64,000 nt of DNA from Micromonospora eburnea (lineage in GTDB: Bacteria > Actinomycetota > Actinomycetes > Mycobacteriales > Micromonosporaceae): positions 3,906,001 to 3,970,000 of the forward strand of contig NZ_FMHY01000002.1 in NCBI RefSeq assembly GCF_900090225.1. The letters are read 5' to 3'. The notes below the pieces were generated by a model. It ran no database searches, was not told where the DNA came from, and saw nothing but the letters and a program-made list of their open reading frames with translations. The position numbers and the translations under genes were made by a program. Positions 26,236 to 34,558 of this stretch are shown piece by piece. Position 1 is the stretch's first letter. Each line of letters begins with the position of its first letter.

Positions 26236-26871
26236 CTAATCAACCCGGTGGCCGGGCTCGGCGAGGTGGCCGAGCATGCGGCGCAACTGCACGGTGTACG
26301 CGTCGAGGAACTCGGGAGAGTCGGCTCGCAGTCCGGTCAGCCGGCGGACGATCTGTGGCATCACGGTCGGTGCCATCGCTGCCGCGAAGAACGTCAGCAC
26401 CACGTACGCGGGATCGAGGTCGGCCGACAGCTCACCGGTTCGCTGTCGGCGGCGCACATCGTCGACCATCGCCGTGAAGTACGCGCGGGCCTGCGCCTCC
26501 CCTTCGGTGTCGGCGGCCGTTCCGGCGTCGGCGAGCCCCTCCCAGATGAGCAGCCGCGCCCATGACCGCTGAGTCGCGCCGAGCCGGAGGTAACCGCCGA
26601 CCACGTCGGCCATCGCCTGATCCGGCTGAGCCGCGCCGCTGGTGGTCTGCCACCGCTGCTGCAGGGCCTGGTAGAGGCCTTCCTTGCCGTTGAAGTAGTA
26701 GGAGATCAGCTGCGGGTTGACTCCGGCGCGGGCGGCGATCGCGCTGGTGCGGGCGCCGGCGTAGCCGTGTTCGCCGAACTCGATCAGCGCCGCGTCGAGG
26801 ATGCGCTCGCGGGTGCGCTCCGCGTCACGCTTGCGCCGATCGCCACTCGGGGACCGCCGGGGCTGTGTCAT
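26236..26871 (-). CDS. TetR-family transcriptional regulator
   Basis: A 211-residue TetR-family repressor. The N-terminal HTH is clear: RTRERILDAALIEFGEHGYAGARTSAIAARAGVNPQLISYYFNGKEGLYQAL, quoted here in its diagnostic parts. The C-terminal helical domain resembles TetR_C ligand-binding domains (DDVRRRQRTGELSADLDPAYVVLTFFAAAMAP). It is divergent from an FAD monooxygenase and probably represses it and itself. ATG 26871 is chosen over 26880 because TAGGAT lies 7 bases upstream, giving either a leaderless start or a ribosome site. A longer frame to 27366 is antisense to the monooxygenase. Confidence 0.93.
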   Translation of the reverse strand: MTQPRRSPSGDRRKRDAERTRERILDAALIEFGEHGYAGARTSAIAARAGVNPQLISYYFNGKEGLYQALQQRWQTTSGAAQPDQAMADVVGGYLRLGATQRSWARLLIWEGLADAGTAADTEGEAQARAYFTAMVDDVRRRQRTGELSADLDPAYVVLTFFAAAMAPTVMPQIVRRLTGLRADSPEFLDAYTVQLRRMLGHLAEPGHRVD

Positions 26872-26958
26872 GCGGATCATCCTAACAATGTCACTCGGAC
26901 ACATGATTTTGTCATCCAAACAGTTGACTGAATCATGTCCGTGAATCAGACTCGGGCC
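26872..26958. promoter_or_regulatory. Divergent tetR/monooxygenase promoter-operator
   Basis: On the plus strand TTGACT (26924-26929) and CAGACT (26947-26952) are separated by 17 bases, and ATG 26959 begins 7 bases later, so the monooxygenase message may be leaderless. An inverted repeat CATGATT (26902) and AATCATG (26931) flanks the -35. On the minus strand TAGGAT (26884-26879) is a candidate -10 for tetR. Confidence 0.6.
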
Positions 26959-28230
26959 ATGAGCGAGCTCAGCGTCATGATCATCGGCGGCGGGATCGGC
27001 GGCCTCTGCCTGGCACAGGGCCTTCGCCAAGCCGGCGTCGCGGTGACCGTCCACGAACGCGGCAAAGCCCGGACCGACTGGCTGCAGGGCTACCGCATCC
27101 ACATCAACCCCGCCGGCAGCCACGCGCTGCGGACCTGCCTCCCGGCCGCGAACTGGCAGACGTTCCTCCGCACCGTCTCGGTCGATGACGGCGGTTTCGC
27201 GTTCACCACCGAACAGCTGACCGACCTCGTCCGCTTCACCGCCGAGGAGATCACGCCCACCGGCGGCCCCGACGAGCGCCACTACGGCGTCAGCCGGATC
27301 GGTCTGCGCGAGGTGCTGTTGGCCGGAATGGACGACGCGGTCCGGCTGGGCGAGGAGTTCACGCACTACGAGACGACGACCGACGGCCGGGTCACCGCCA
27401 CCTTCGCCGACGGCAGCACCGCCACCGCCGACGTGCTGATCGGTGCCGACGGCGCGAACTCACGCGTACGCCGTCAACTGCTGCCGCACGCGCGGCGGAT
27501 CAACACGGGCATCGTGGCGATCGCCGGCAAGCACCGCCTCGACGGCGCGGCCCTGCCCCGCGCCCTGACACACGACACGAATCTGGTGATCCCCAAGCGC
27601 AGCGGATCCCTGTTCACCGCGGTCTGGCATCCCGACCGGCGATTCACCGCACCACCGCAGGACGCACCCGAGGACTTCCTGCTGAGCTACAGCATGCCGT
27701 TCGTCCTGTGGGGATACTCCGACGCGGCGGCCGCGCTTCCCGACGGGGTCGAGTCACTCTCCGGAGCGGATCTCCAGCGACTGGCGCTGGACCGGACCAT
27801 TGGCTGGGCGCCCGCCCTGCGGGACCTGATCGCCGGCTCCGATCCACATACCGTCAACGCCCTCCGGATCCGCAGCGCCACGCCGGTCGACGCCTGGCAG
27901 ACCGGGCCGGTGACGCTGATCGGCGACGCCATCCACAACATGACGCCGATGGCCGGGATCGGCGCGAACACCGCACTGCGCGACGCCGAGCTGCTGTGCC
28001 ACCGGCTCGCCGAGGTGGCCGCCGGCAGGTCCGCCCTGCTACCGGCACTGCGCGACTACGAGCGGCAGATGCTCGGCTACGGCTTCGCCGCGGTGAAACA
28101 GTCACTTCGGAATGCCCGGCAAGCCGGCTCGGGCAACCGCGTCGGCCGGGCCGCCTTCCGCGCGATGATGCGCACCGTCGGCGCGGTCCCGCCCATCCGC
28201 CGCCGGATGGCCGCGCAGCTCGGCCGCTGA
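26959..28230 (+). CDS. FAD-dependent monooxygenase
   Basis: A 423-residue group A flavin monooxygenase. The N-terminal Rossmann motif is VMIIGGGIGGLCLAQGL, the mid DG motif is VLIGADGANSRVRRQL, and the GD motif is LIGDAIHNMTPMAGIGANTALRDAELL. It should hydroxylate an aromatic or polyketide substrate with NAD(P)H and oxygen. Related TetR-linked enzymes in actinomycetes inactivate antibiotics such as rifamycins or tetracyclines, which makes a detoxification role plausible but unproven. ATG 26959 is preferred over 26935 because 26935 lies inside the presumed operator and promoter. It ends 10 bases before a convergent gene. Confidence 0.9.
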   Translation: MSELSVMIIGGGIGGLCLAQGLRQAGVAVTVHERGKARTDWLQGYRIHINPAGSHALRTCLPAANWQTFLRTVSVDDGGFAFTTEQLTDLVRFTAEEITPTGGPDERHYGVSRIGLREVLLAGMDDAVRLGEEFTHYETTTDGRVTATFADGSTATADVLIGADGANSRVRRQLLPHARRINTGIVAIAGKHRLDGAALPRALTHDTNLVIPKRSGSLFTAVWHPDRRFTAPPQDAPEDFLLSYSMPFVLWGYSDAAAALPDGVESLSGADLQRLALDRTIGWAPALRDLIAGSDPHTVNALRIRSATPVDAWQTGPVTLIGDAIHNMTPMAGIGANTALRDAELLCHRLAEVAAGRSALLPALRDYERQMLGYGFAAVKQSLRNARQAGSGNRVGRAAFRAMMRTVGAVPPIRRRMAAQLGR

Positions 28231-28240
28231 CGGGCCGTCG

Positions 28241-28801
28241 TCAAGCTCGATCTTCACGCTCGGCCTGGTCTGGGTCGCGGGGCAGCCCGGCCAACCAGCG
28301 GTCCAGGGCGGCCGGGGAGCGGAACAGCAGCACCGGCGGCCCATGCGGGTCTGCCTGCCACGCCCGCATCCGCCGCCGGGCCCGGCCGAACGCGAGGAGG
28401 TGCCACACCAGGATCGAGTCCCGGGACAGCACGCTGCCCAGCGACTCACGGTTGCCGTTGCAGATCTCCTCCCCCGTCACCAGCCGACGCATGGTGCGGC
28501 GCAGCAGCCGCCAGAACGAGCACCACCGCGGGTAGTCGAGGCCGACCACCAGTTCGGCGCGCGCCAGCGGCACGTCCCGCCACCCGTGGTACGCCCCGTC
28601 GAGGATCCAGCGGTCCCGCCGGCAGATTCCCTCGATCCGGCTGCGCTGGCGAGCGACCGGCACCTCCACCCAGCCGGGCTCCCAGAGCAGGTCGTCGACG
28701 GGATACCACGGCAGCCCGAGGCGTTCGGCCAGCCGGGCCGCGAGGGTGGACTTGCCGGCACCGTACACGCCGTAGACCAGGATCCGGGACGGTGCGCTCA
28801 T
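28241..28801 (-). CDS. P-loop nucleotide kinase-like protein (topology-modulation/adenylate kinase-like)
   Basis: A 186-residue P-loop NTPase. Walker A is GVYGAGKST at residues ~11-19; WYPVDDLLWEPGW, WILDGAYHGWRDVPLARAELVVGLDYPRW fit the adenylate-kinase-related group annotated as topology modulation or FlaR-like proteins. Arg-rich lid (RRTMRRLVTG) follows. Substrate is unknown. ATG 28801 is chosen since the P-loop begins there as usual; an extension to 28897 lacks a ribosome site and would overlap the EamA gene's 3' end. It has no clear functional link to its neighbours. Confidence 0.85.
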   Translation of the reverse strand: MSAPSRILVYGVYGAGKSTLAARLAERLGLPWYPVDDLLWEPGWVEVPVARQRSRIEGICRRDRWILDGAYHGWRDVPLARAELVVGLDYPRWCSFWRLLRRTMRRLVTGEEICNGNRESLGSVLSRDSILVWHLLAFGRARRRMRAWQADPHGPPVLLFRSPAALDRWLAGLPRDPDQAEREDRA

Positions 28802-28835
28802 CGCGGCCAGGGTAGCCGAGAAGCGCACATCTTGA

Positions 28836-29783
28836 TCAGGTTCGCGTGGTGAGCGAAGCCGGCGGATGAGCCGGGTCAGCCGCCGGCCCGTTACCACGGG
28901 TCCGTTGGGTGAGGACGACGCAGGCCAGCACGAGTAGCGAAGCCCCGATGGCCAGGATGGTTACGCGTTCGTCGAGTAACAGGGCCGACCAGGCGAGGGT
29001 GAGCACCGGCTGGGCGAGCTGGATCTGCCCGATGCGGGCGATACCGCCGCGGGCCAGGCCGGCGTACCAGGCGAAGAAGCCGAGGAACATGGACACGACG
29101 GTCAGATAGGCGAACCCGAGCCATCCGGCGGTGTCGGATCGTGGTGGATGGGCGAGGGCGGCGACCGCGGTGACCGGCACGGTGACCGGCAGGGACAGGA
29201 CCAGCGCCCAGCAGATGGTGCGGGCGCCGCCGAGTTCGCGCGCCAGCCCGCCACCCTCGGCGTACCCGAGGCCGCAGAGCACGACGGCGGCGAGCAGGAA
29301 CAGGTCCGTGGGCGCCGCGGCGCCCGTCACGCCGCTGCTGGCGACCATGAAGACGAGCGCGGCGGCCAGCCCGGCTCCACTGGCGATCCAGAACATCAGC
29401 GGCGGGCGTTCCCCGGCCCGCAGCACGGCGAACACCGCGGTCGCGGCCGGCAGCACGGTGACGACGACCGCGCCGTGGGCCGCCGTCTGGGTGGTGAGGG
29501 CGAGGGAGGTGAACAGGGGGAACCCGACCACCACGCCCGTGGCGACCACCGCCAGGCGGCGCCACTGCGCGGGGGTCGGCCTCGTCGCCCCGGTGAGGCG
29601 TAGGTAGAACCAGGCCATGAGGCCGGCTCCGACGGCGCGGCCGAAGGCGACGACCCAGGGGTCGATCTCGCCGACCGCGATGCGGGTGGCGGGCAGCGAC
29701 ATGCTGAAACCCAGCACGCCCAGCCCGCCGAGGACCAGGCCCGTTATCCGATCGCGCTCAGTAGTGTTACTCTTTGCCCTCAT
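28836..29783 (-). CDS. EamA/DMT-family exporter
   Basis: A 315-residue drug/metabolite transporter with ten hydrophobic helices and an internal duplication (two EamA domains, e.g. LVLGGLGVLGFSMSLPATRIAVGEIDPWVVAFGRAVGAG at the start of the first and LVLSLPVTVPVTAVAALAHPP in the second). Such proteins export amino acids or small metabolites by proton antiport. The start ATG at 29783 physically overlaps the divergent MocR-type regulator's ATG at 29782, so the regulator very likely controls it. With PLP-dependent MocR regulators, the substrate is often an amino acid, amine or vitamin B6 compound. The C-terminus is a short soluble tail. Confidence 0.9.
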   Translation of the reverse strand: MRAKSNTTERDRITGLVLGGLGVLGFSMSLPATRIAVGEIDPWVVAFGRAVGAGLMAWFYLRLTGATRPTPAQWRRLAVVATGVVVGFPLFTSLALTTQTAAHGAVVVTVLPAATAVFAVLRAGERPPLMFWIASGAGLAAALVFMVASSGVTGAAAPTDLFLLAAVVLCGLGYAEGGGLARELGGARTICWALVLSLPVTVPVTAVAALAHPPRSDTAGWLGFAYLTVVSMFLGFFAWYAGLARGGIARIGQIQLAQPVLTLAWSALLLDERVTILAIGASLLVLACVVLTQRTRGNGPAADPAHPPASLTTRT

Positions 29784-29815
29784 GAATGACGATAACGCAC
29801 TGGTACGCGTTATCC
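29743..29815. promoter_or_regulatory. Candidate MocR operator region spanning overlapping divergent starts
   Basis: GTTATCC occurs as direct repeats at 29743 and 29809, with the inverted GATAAC at 29791. They flank the two start codons (CATG at 29781-29784). GntR/MocR regulators commonly bind direct or inverted repeats of this kind next to their own gene. Confidence 0.5.
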
Positions 29816-31179
29816 AAGATCTACGGACGCGCGCCGCCGGCGCCGCACCCGGCACACGGCTGCCCTCGATCAGGGAGCTGACCGGACGGCACCGTGCCTC
29901 GCCGGTGACCGTCACGCGGGCGATCCGGCAACTCGTCGCCGACGGCCTCGTCGAGGCGCGGCCGGGCCGGGGAACCTTCGTGGCCGCCCACCCCGACCGG
30001 CACCCGCTACCGGACCTGTCGTGGCAGGCGGTCGCCCTCGGCCCCCGCCCCGACGGCGAGGAGGCGATGCAGGCTCTGCTCGCCGTCGCCCGACCCGGCA
30101 CGATCCCGCTCTCCAGCGGCTACCTCGACGCCGAGCTGCATCCGGTCGCCGCGATCGGCGCGGCCCTGGCCCGGGCCGCCCGGCAGCCGGCAGCCTGGCA
30201 GCGCGGCCCGGTCGAAGGCCGGGAGGACCTGCGGGCATGGTTCGCCCGGGAGGCGGGAGGCGGGCTACGCGCCGACGACATGGTCATCTGCCCCGGCGGG
30301 CAGGCCGCCCTGTCGACGGCGTTCCGCGCCCTGACGGCCCCCGGCGACACCGTGCTGGTGGAGTCCCCGACCTACCTCGGCGCGCTCGCCGCCGCTCGGG
30401 CGGCCGGACTGCGCGTGGTGCCCGTACCGGCCGACGTCGACGGCGTCCGGCCGGAGCTGCTCGCCGCGGCGTTCACCCGAACCGGCGCCCGGCTGTTCTA
30501 CTGCCAGCCGCTGTACGCCAACCCGCACGGCGCGGTGCTCGCCACGGCAAGGCGTACGCAGGTGGCCGACGCGGTCCGGGCCGCCGGAGCGTTCCTGTTG
30601 GAGGACGACTACGCCCGGGATCTCACCATCGAGGGCGAACCGCCGCCGCCCCTGGCCGCCGACGACCCCGACGGGCACGTGATCTACCTACGGTCGCTGA
30701 CCAAATCGGTCGCACCCGGCCTGCGGGTGGCCGCGATCGGTGCCCGCGGCCCCGCCGGGGCGCGGTTGCGTTCGGCCCGGGTCCTCGACGACTTCTTCGT
30801 CGCCGGCCCGATGCAGCAGGCCGCGCTGGACCTCGTCACCTCGCCCGCCTGGGACCGCCACCTGCGTACCCTGCGAAAGGCGCTGCGGGCCCGTCGTGAC
30901 GCCCTGCTCGCGGCCCTGCGCCGCCACCTGCCGGCGGTCACGCCGGTCTGCGTGCCCCGGGGCGGCCTGCACGTGTGGGTCGGCCTCCCCGAGGGCCTGG
31001 ACGACACCGAACTGGCCGTCGCGGCCGCCGCCGAACGGGTTGTCGTCTTTCCCGGGCGTCCCTGGCACGCCGCCGAACCACTGGCGCCATACCTGCGCCT
31101 GACCTTCGCCGCAGCGCCCCCTGACGTGCTCGACGAGGGCGTACGCCGCCTCGCCCGAGCCGTCAGCGCACTAGACTAG
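29782..31179 (+). CDS. MocR-type (GntR-HTH plus aminotransferase fold) regulator
   Basis: A 465-residue MocR/PdxR-type regulator. Residues ~5-70 form a GntR winged helix (LVRVIQDLRTRAAG, RLPSIRELTGRHRASPVTVTRAIRQLVADGLVEARPGRGTFV). Residues ~95-460 are a class I aminotransferase domain with PLP-binding Lys308 in SLTKSVAPGLR, and features such as GGQAALSTAFRAL, ESPTYLGAL, YCQPLYANPHG and LEDDYARDL. It senses PLP or a PLP-amino-acid adduct. The gene starts head to head with, and overlapping, the EamA transporter gene, so it likely controls that exporter and itself. Its end overlaps the amidohydrolase end by nine bases. Confidence 0.93.
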   Translation: MNDDNALVRVIQDLRTRAAGAAPGTRLPSIRELTGRHRASPVTVTRAIRQLVADGLVEARPGRGTFVAAHPDRHPLPDLSWQAVALGPRPDGEEAMQALLAVARPGTIPLSSGYLDAELHPVAAIGAALARAARQPAAWQRGPVEGREDLRAWFAREAGGGLRADDMVICPGGQAALSTAFRALTAPGDTVLVESPTYLGALAAARAAGLRVVPVPADVDGVRPELLAAAFTRTGARLFYCQPLYANPHGAVLATARRTQVADAVRAAGAFLLEDDYARDLTIEGEPPPPLAADDPDGHVIYLRSLTKSVAPGLRVAAIGARGPAGARLRSARVLDDFFVAGPMQQAALDLVTSPAWDRHLRTLRKALRARRDALLAALRRHLPAVTPVCVPRGGLHVWVGLPEGLDDTELAVAAAAERVVVFPGRPWHAAEPLAPYLRLTFAAAPPDVLDEGVRRLARAVSALD

Positions 31180-32367
31180 GCGTCCGTCCTTTATGACCGT
31201 GCGGTGTCGCGGGTGCGCCCACAGGATCGACGGGTCCTCGAACGGATCGCCGGGCAGGATCACGAGGTCGGCGGGCGCGCCCACGGCGATGCGTCCCAGG
31301 TCGGGCCGGCCGATCAGCTCGGCGTTGACGGACGTCGCGGAACGCAGGGCTTCGAGCACCCCGTCGACCTCGACCTGCAACCGCAGCCCGGTGAGCTGCT
31401 CGTCCTCCAGCACGCCCATCAGGTCGGTGCCGAAGCCGATCGGCACGCCGGCGGCCCGGGCCAGCTCGATCGCCCGTCGACCGGCCGCCAGCACCTCGCG
31501 GTTCTTCGCCTGCCCGACCGGCGAGAGCCCGACCTGATCGCCACGCCGGTCCATGGCGTCGTACGCGGCCAGCGTGGGGACGAGGAACGCACCGTGCGCC
31601 GCCATGAGGTCGGCGGTGGGCGCGTCCAGCAGGTTGCCGTGTTCGATGGTGCGTACGCCGTTGGTCACGGCGTGCGCGATCGCCTCCGGCGAGTAGGCGT
31701 GGGCGGCGACGTAACTGCCGCGCCGGGTGGCCTCGTCGGTCACCGCCTGGATCTCCGCCGCCGAATACTGCGGGACGCGGATCGGGTCGGTCGGCGAGAC
31801 CACCCCGCCGGAGGCCATGATCTTGATGGCGTGCGCGCCCCGGCGGAAGCGGTCCCGGGCGGCACGACGCAGCGCGTCGACCCCGTCGACGATCTCGGCC
31901 AGGTGCGCGCCGCCGGCACACAGGTCCCGCTCACCCGGGCGGGGATCGCCGTGGCCGCCGGTCTGTGACAGCGCCGGTCCGGTGTACAGGTATCGCGGTG
32001 CCGCGATGAGCCCCTCAGCGATGGCCCGCGCCAGGCCGGGGTCCCCGCCGGCCACGTCACGGACGGTGGTGAACCCTCGGCCGAGGGCGGCGGCGAGTCG
32101 ACGGGCCCCGGCCAGCGAGAGGTAGCTGAGCGGGCTGGACTCCAGCGCGAGCAGGTCCAGTTCCGTGCCGTACGCGTGGAAGTGGGCGTCGATGAGGCCG
32201 GGGATGACCGTGCCACCGCGCGCGTCGACCACCTCACCGGCCGGGCGGGTGGCGTCGTCGAGCGCCACGATGACGCCGCCGCGGATGTGGATCGTGCCCT
32301 CGGTCAGCTCGGCCGACACGCCGTCGAAGACGGCCGCGTTGACGATACTCAGCGGGTGCGCGCTCAC
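31171..32367 (-). CDS. Metal-dependent amidohydrolase, Xaa-Pro dipeptidase/imidazolonepropionase-like
   Basis: A 398-residue amidohydrolase-superfamily enzyme. Metal ligands are in place: HFH (His62, His64) in GLIDAHFHAYG, the carbamylated Lys182 in HAIKIMASGGVVSPTD, His223 (YVAAHAYSPEAI), His243 (RTIEHGNLLD) and Asp315 (GFGTDLMG). IKIMASGG and the ALxxAT..AxxxG end are typical of the prolidase-like subgroup that hydrolyses Xaa-Pro dipeptides. Its start overlaps the end of the GntR gene (ATGA) and it sits downstream of hydroxyproline-degradation genes, so it may release Pro or Hyp from dipeptides. The dipeptide substrate is inference from context and subgroup. Confidence 0.85.
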   Translation of the reverse strand: MSAHPLSIVNAAVFDGVSAELTEGTIHIRGGVIVALDDATRPAGEVVDARGGTVIPGLIDAHFHAYGTELDLLALESSPLSYLSLAGARRLAAALGRGFTTVRDVAGGDPGLARAIAEGLIAAPRYLYTGPALSQTGGHGDPRPGERDLCAGGAHLAEIVDGVDALRRAARDRFRRGAHAIKIMASGGVVSPTDPIRVPQYSAAEIQAVTDEATRRGSYVAAHAYSPEAIAHAVTNGVRTIEHGNLLDAPTADLMAAHGAFLVPTLAAYDAMDRRGDQVGLSPVGQAKNREVLAAGRRAIELARAAGVPIGFGTDLMGVLEDEQLTGLRLQVEVDGVLEALRSATSVNAELIGRPDLGRIAVGAPADLVILPGDPFEDPSILWAHPRHRTVIKDGRLV

Positions 32368-33062
32368 CGGGTGCGCGACCGCTGTCGGCGTGGGCGTTCC
32401 TCGCGGCCGGCCCAGCTGCCGCGCACGTGGCCGATGTGCGCGTTCATCAGGCGTTCGAGGCCGCGTCGGTCGTTCGCGGCGATGAGGTCGAGCATCTCGA
32501 GGTGCTCGGCCGCCGAGGAGGCCAGCTCGCCGTTGGCGGCGAGCCGGGTGAGGCCGTACAGCCTCGTCCGGGACCGCAACTCGCCGACGAGCGAGACGAG
32601 GTCCGCGTTGCCGGCCAACGCGAGCAGCTCCAGGTGGAACACCCGATCGTGCTCGATGTACGCGATCAGGTCCTTCTCCCGCGCCGCCTCGACGATCCGT
32701 TGCGCCATCGGCCGCAGGCGGGCCAGGTCGTCGGCGGTCGCGACGCCGGCCGCCCGAGTGGTCGTCGGAACCTCGAGGAGTTGCCGGATCTCGGTGATGT
32801 TGTCCAGTTCCTCGTCGGTGAGCTCGGTGGGCCGGAAACCCTTGTTGGGCACCGTCTCGACCAGGCCCTCCTTGACCAGGTCCAGCATCGCCTCCCGTAC
32901 GGGCGTGGGCGACACGCCGAACTGCGCGGCCAACGCGGGCGCCGAGTAGATCTGGCCGGGGCGCATCTCACCGGCGACGAGGGCCGCGCGCAGGGCGTGG
33001 GCGACCTGGCCACGCACGCTGCGCCGCGCTTCGAGCATCGGCAAGTGCAACGAGTGCGCCAC
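32364..33062 (-). CDS. GntR/FCD regulator of the hydroxyproline cluster
   Basis: A 232-residue GntR-family regulator. HTH: GQIYSAPALAAQFGVSPTPVREAMLDLVKEGLVE (in part) at about 36-70. The C-terminal FCD domain has the metal/ligand pattern DRVFHLELLALAGN and EHLEMLDLIAANDRRGLERLMNAHIGHV, with three His residues likely binding metal. GTG start follows GGAGGGG. It is encoded within the hydroxyproline catabolic arm, between aldehyde dehydrogenase and amidohydrolase, overlapping the latter. It probably represses the two divergent operons in the absence of a hydroxyproline-pathway intermediate; the operator is proposed in the 36581-36600 region. Confidence 0.92.
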   Translation of the reverse strand: MAHSLHLPMLEARRSVRGQVAHALRAALVAGEMRPGQIYSAPALAAQFGVSPTPVREAMLDLVKEGLVETVPNKGFRPTELTDEELDNITEIRQLLEVPTTTRAAGVATADDLARLRPMAQRIVEAAREKDLIAYIEHDRVFHLELLALAGNADLVSLVGELRSRTRLYGLTRLAANGELASSAAEHLEMLDLIAANDRRGLERLMNAHIGHVRGSWAGREERPRRQRSRTR

Positions 33063-33135
33063 TACTGCATCCCCTCCGCCCGCCGGATGGTTGGACCGGG
33101 TCCAACCGCCCCGCGACGCCCAGCTCGTCTCGTGC

Positions 33136-34521
33136 TCATGTCGGTGCCACCGCCGTGGTGACCGTGTGCAGCGAAGTGTAGAACTCCTGTGCGGCCTTGC
33201 CCTGTTCGCGCTGGCCGAAGCTGGAGTCCCGCTCCCCGCCGAAGGGAAGGTAGAAGTCCACGCCCGTGGTCGGAGCGTTGATCTTGATCTGCCCCGCCGC
33301 CAGCCCGTCGGCGCACCGCAGCGCGGTGTCGAGGTCGTTGGTGAACACCGCGGCGCTCAGGCCGTAGCGTACGTCGTTCGCCGCGTCGAGAGCCTCGGCG
33401 ACGCTTCCGGCCCGGCTCACCGCGCAGATCGGCCCGAACACCTCCTCCCGCAGCAGCAGATGGTCGGCCGGCAGGTTGTCGACGAGGGTCGGCGCGACGA
33501 ACCAGCCCGCGCCGGGTCCCGGGTGTCCGCCGGTGAGGATCCGGCCACCGCCGGCCCTGACGCTCGCCGCCGCGGCGAGCACCCGGTCCCGCGCGGCCCG
33601 ATCGATGACCGGGCCGACACCGGTCGCGGGATCGGCCGGGTCGCCGAGGCGAAGCTCCTCCGTCGCGGCGACCAGCGCCTCGGTGAAGCCGCCCGGGTCG
33701 CCCACGACGATCACCCGCTTCGTGGCGGTGCACTTCTGCCCCGCGTAGCCGAAGGCGGCGTAGGCGACCTGCCGGGCCACCGCGGCGACGTCCACATCGG
33801 GCAGCACGATGGTCGGATTCTGACCCCCCATCTCGCACTGGGTGGCGACCCCGCGTCGCGCCGCGGCCGACGCCACGACGCCGCCGACCGCGGCGGATCC
33901 GGTGAAGGAGACGACGTCACCGGCCGCGACGACCGCCTGACCGACCTCGGCGTCACCGGGCAGCACGGCGAGCAGCCCGTCGGGGAGGTGCGGACCGATC
34001 AGCTCGGCCAGCCGCAACGCGCACGCCGTCGCCTGCGGCGCCGGTTTGATCACGGCCGCGTTGCCGAAGGCCAGCGCCGGTGCGGCCTTCCACAACGGGA
34101 TCGCCAGGGGGAAGTTCCAGGGAGTGATCAGCGCCGCGATCCCGCGGGCCCGACGCCGGGTGTAGGTCAGCCCACGGCCGCCACCGCTCGGCTCGTGGAG
34201 CGCACCGATCGGATCGAACACCTGCTGGGCGTAGTAGCGCAGGATGGCCACGGACCGGGCGACCTCCCCGGTCGCCTCGGCCGACGGCTTACCGACCTCG
34301 CGCACCACCAGGGCGGCCAACTCGTCTGTCGCCGCCGCCACCGCCTCACCCGCGCCGTGCAGAGCGGCGGCCCGCTCGGCCGGCGACGCCGCGGCCCAGG
34401 CGCGCTGTGCCTGGCGGGCCCGGTGTACGGCCTGGTCGACGTCGGACCCGGTCGCCTCGGCCACCGTGACGACCAGATCGCTGGGGTTCTGCGGAGAAGT
34501 GGACTGTACGACAGACACCAT
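33136..34521 (-). CDS. Aldehyde dehydrogenase, probably alpha-ketoglutaric semialdehyde dehydrogenase
   Basis: A 461-residue NAD(P)-dependent aldehyde dehydrogenase. Catalytic Glu230 (EMGGQNPTIVL) and nucleophile Cys264 (GYAGQKCTATKR) are present, with cofactor motifs TPWNFPLAIP (133-142) and FTGSAAVG (207-214). In hydroxyproline catabolism this step oxidises alpha-ketoglutaric semialdehyde to 2-oxoglutarate, the last reaction of the pathway. The assignment to that substrate rests on the neighbours: epimerase and DHDPS-family deaminase directly upstream on the same strand. The ATG is preceded by TGGAG. Spacing to the upstream epimerase is only 37 bases, consistent with an operon. Confidence 0.88.
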   Translation of the reverse strand: MVSVVQSTSPQNPSDLVVTVAEATGSDVDQAVHRARQAQRAWAAASPAERAAALHGAGEAVAAATDELAALVVREVGKPSAEATGEVARSVAILRYYAQQVFDPIGALHEPSGGGRGLTYTRRRARGIAALITPWNFPLAIPLWKAAPALAFGNAAVIKPAPQATACALRLAELIGPHLPDGLLAVLPGDAEVGQAVVAAGDVVSFTGSAAVGGVVASAAARRGVATQCEMGGQNPTIVLPDVDVAAVARQVAYAAFGYAGQKCTATKRVIVVGDPGGFTEALVAATEELRLGDPADPATGVGPVIDRAARDRVLAAAASVRAGGGRILTGGHPGPGAGWFVAPTLVDNLPADHLLLREEVFGPICAVSRAGSVAEALDAANDVRYGLSAAVFTNDLDTALRCADGLAAGQIKINAPTTGVDFYLPFGGERDSSFGQREQGKAAQEFYTSLHTVTTAVAPT

Positions 34522-34558
34522 GGGCTCCAGGCGTTCGCTACCGGTGGGGAGGAGGAGG

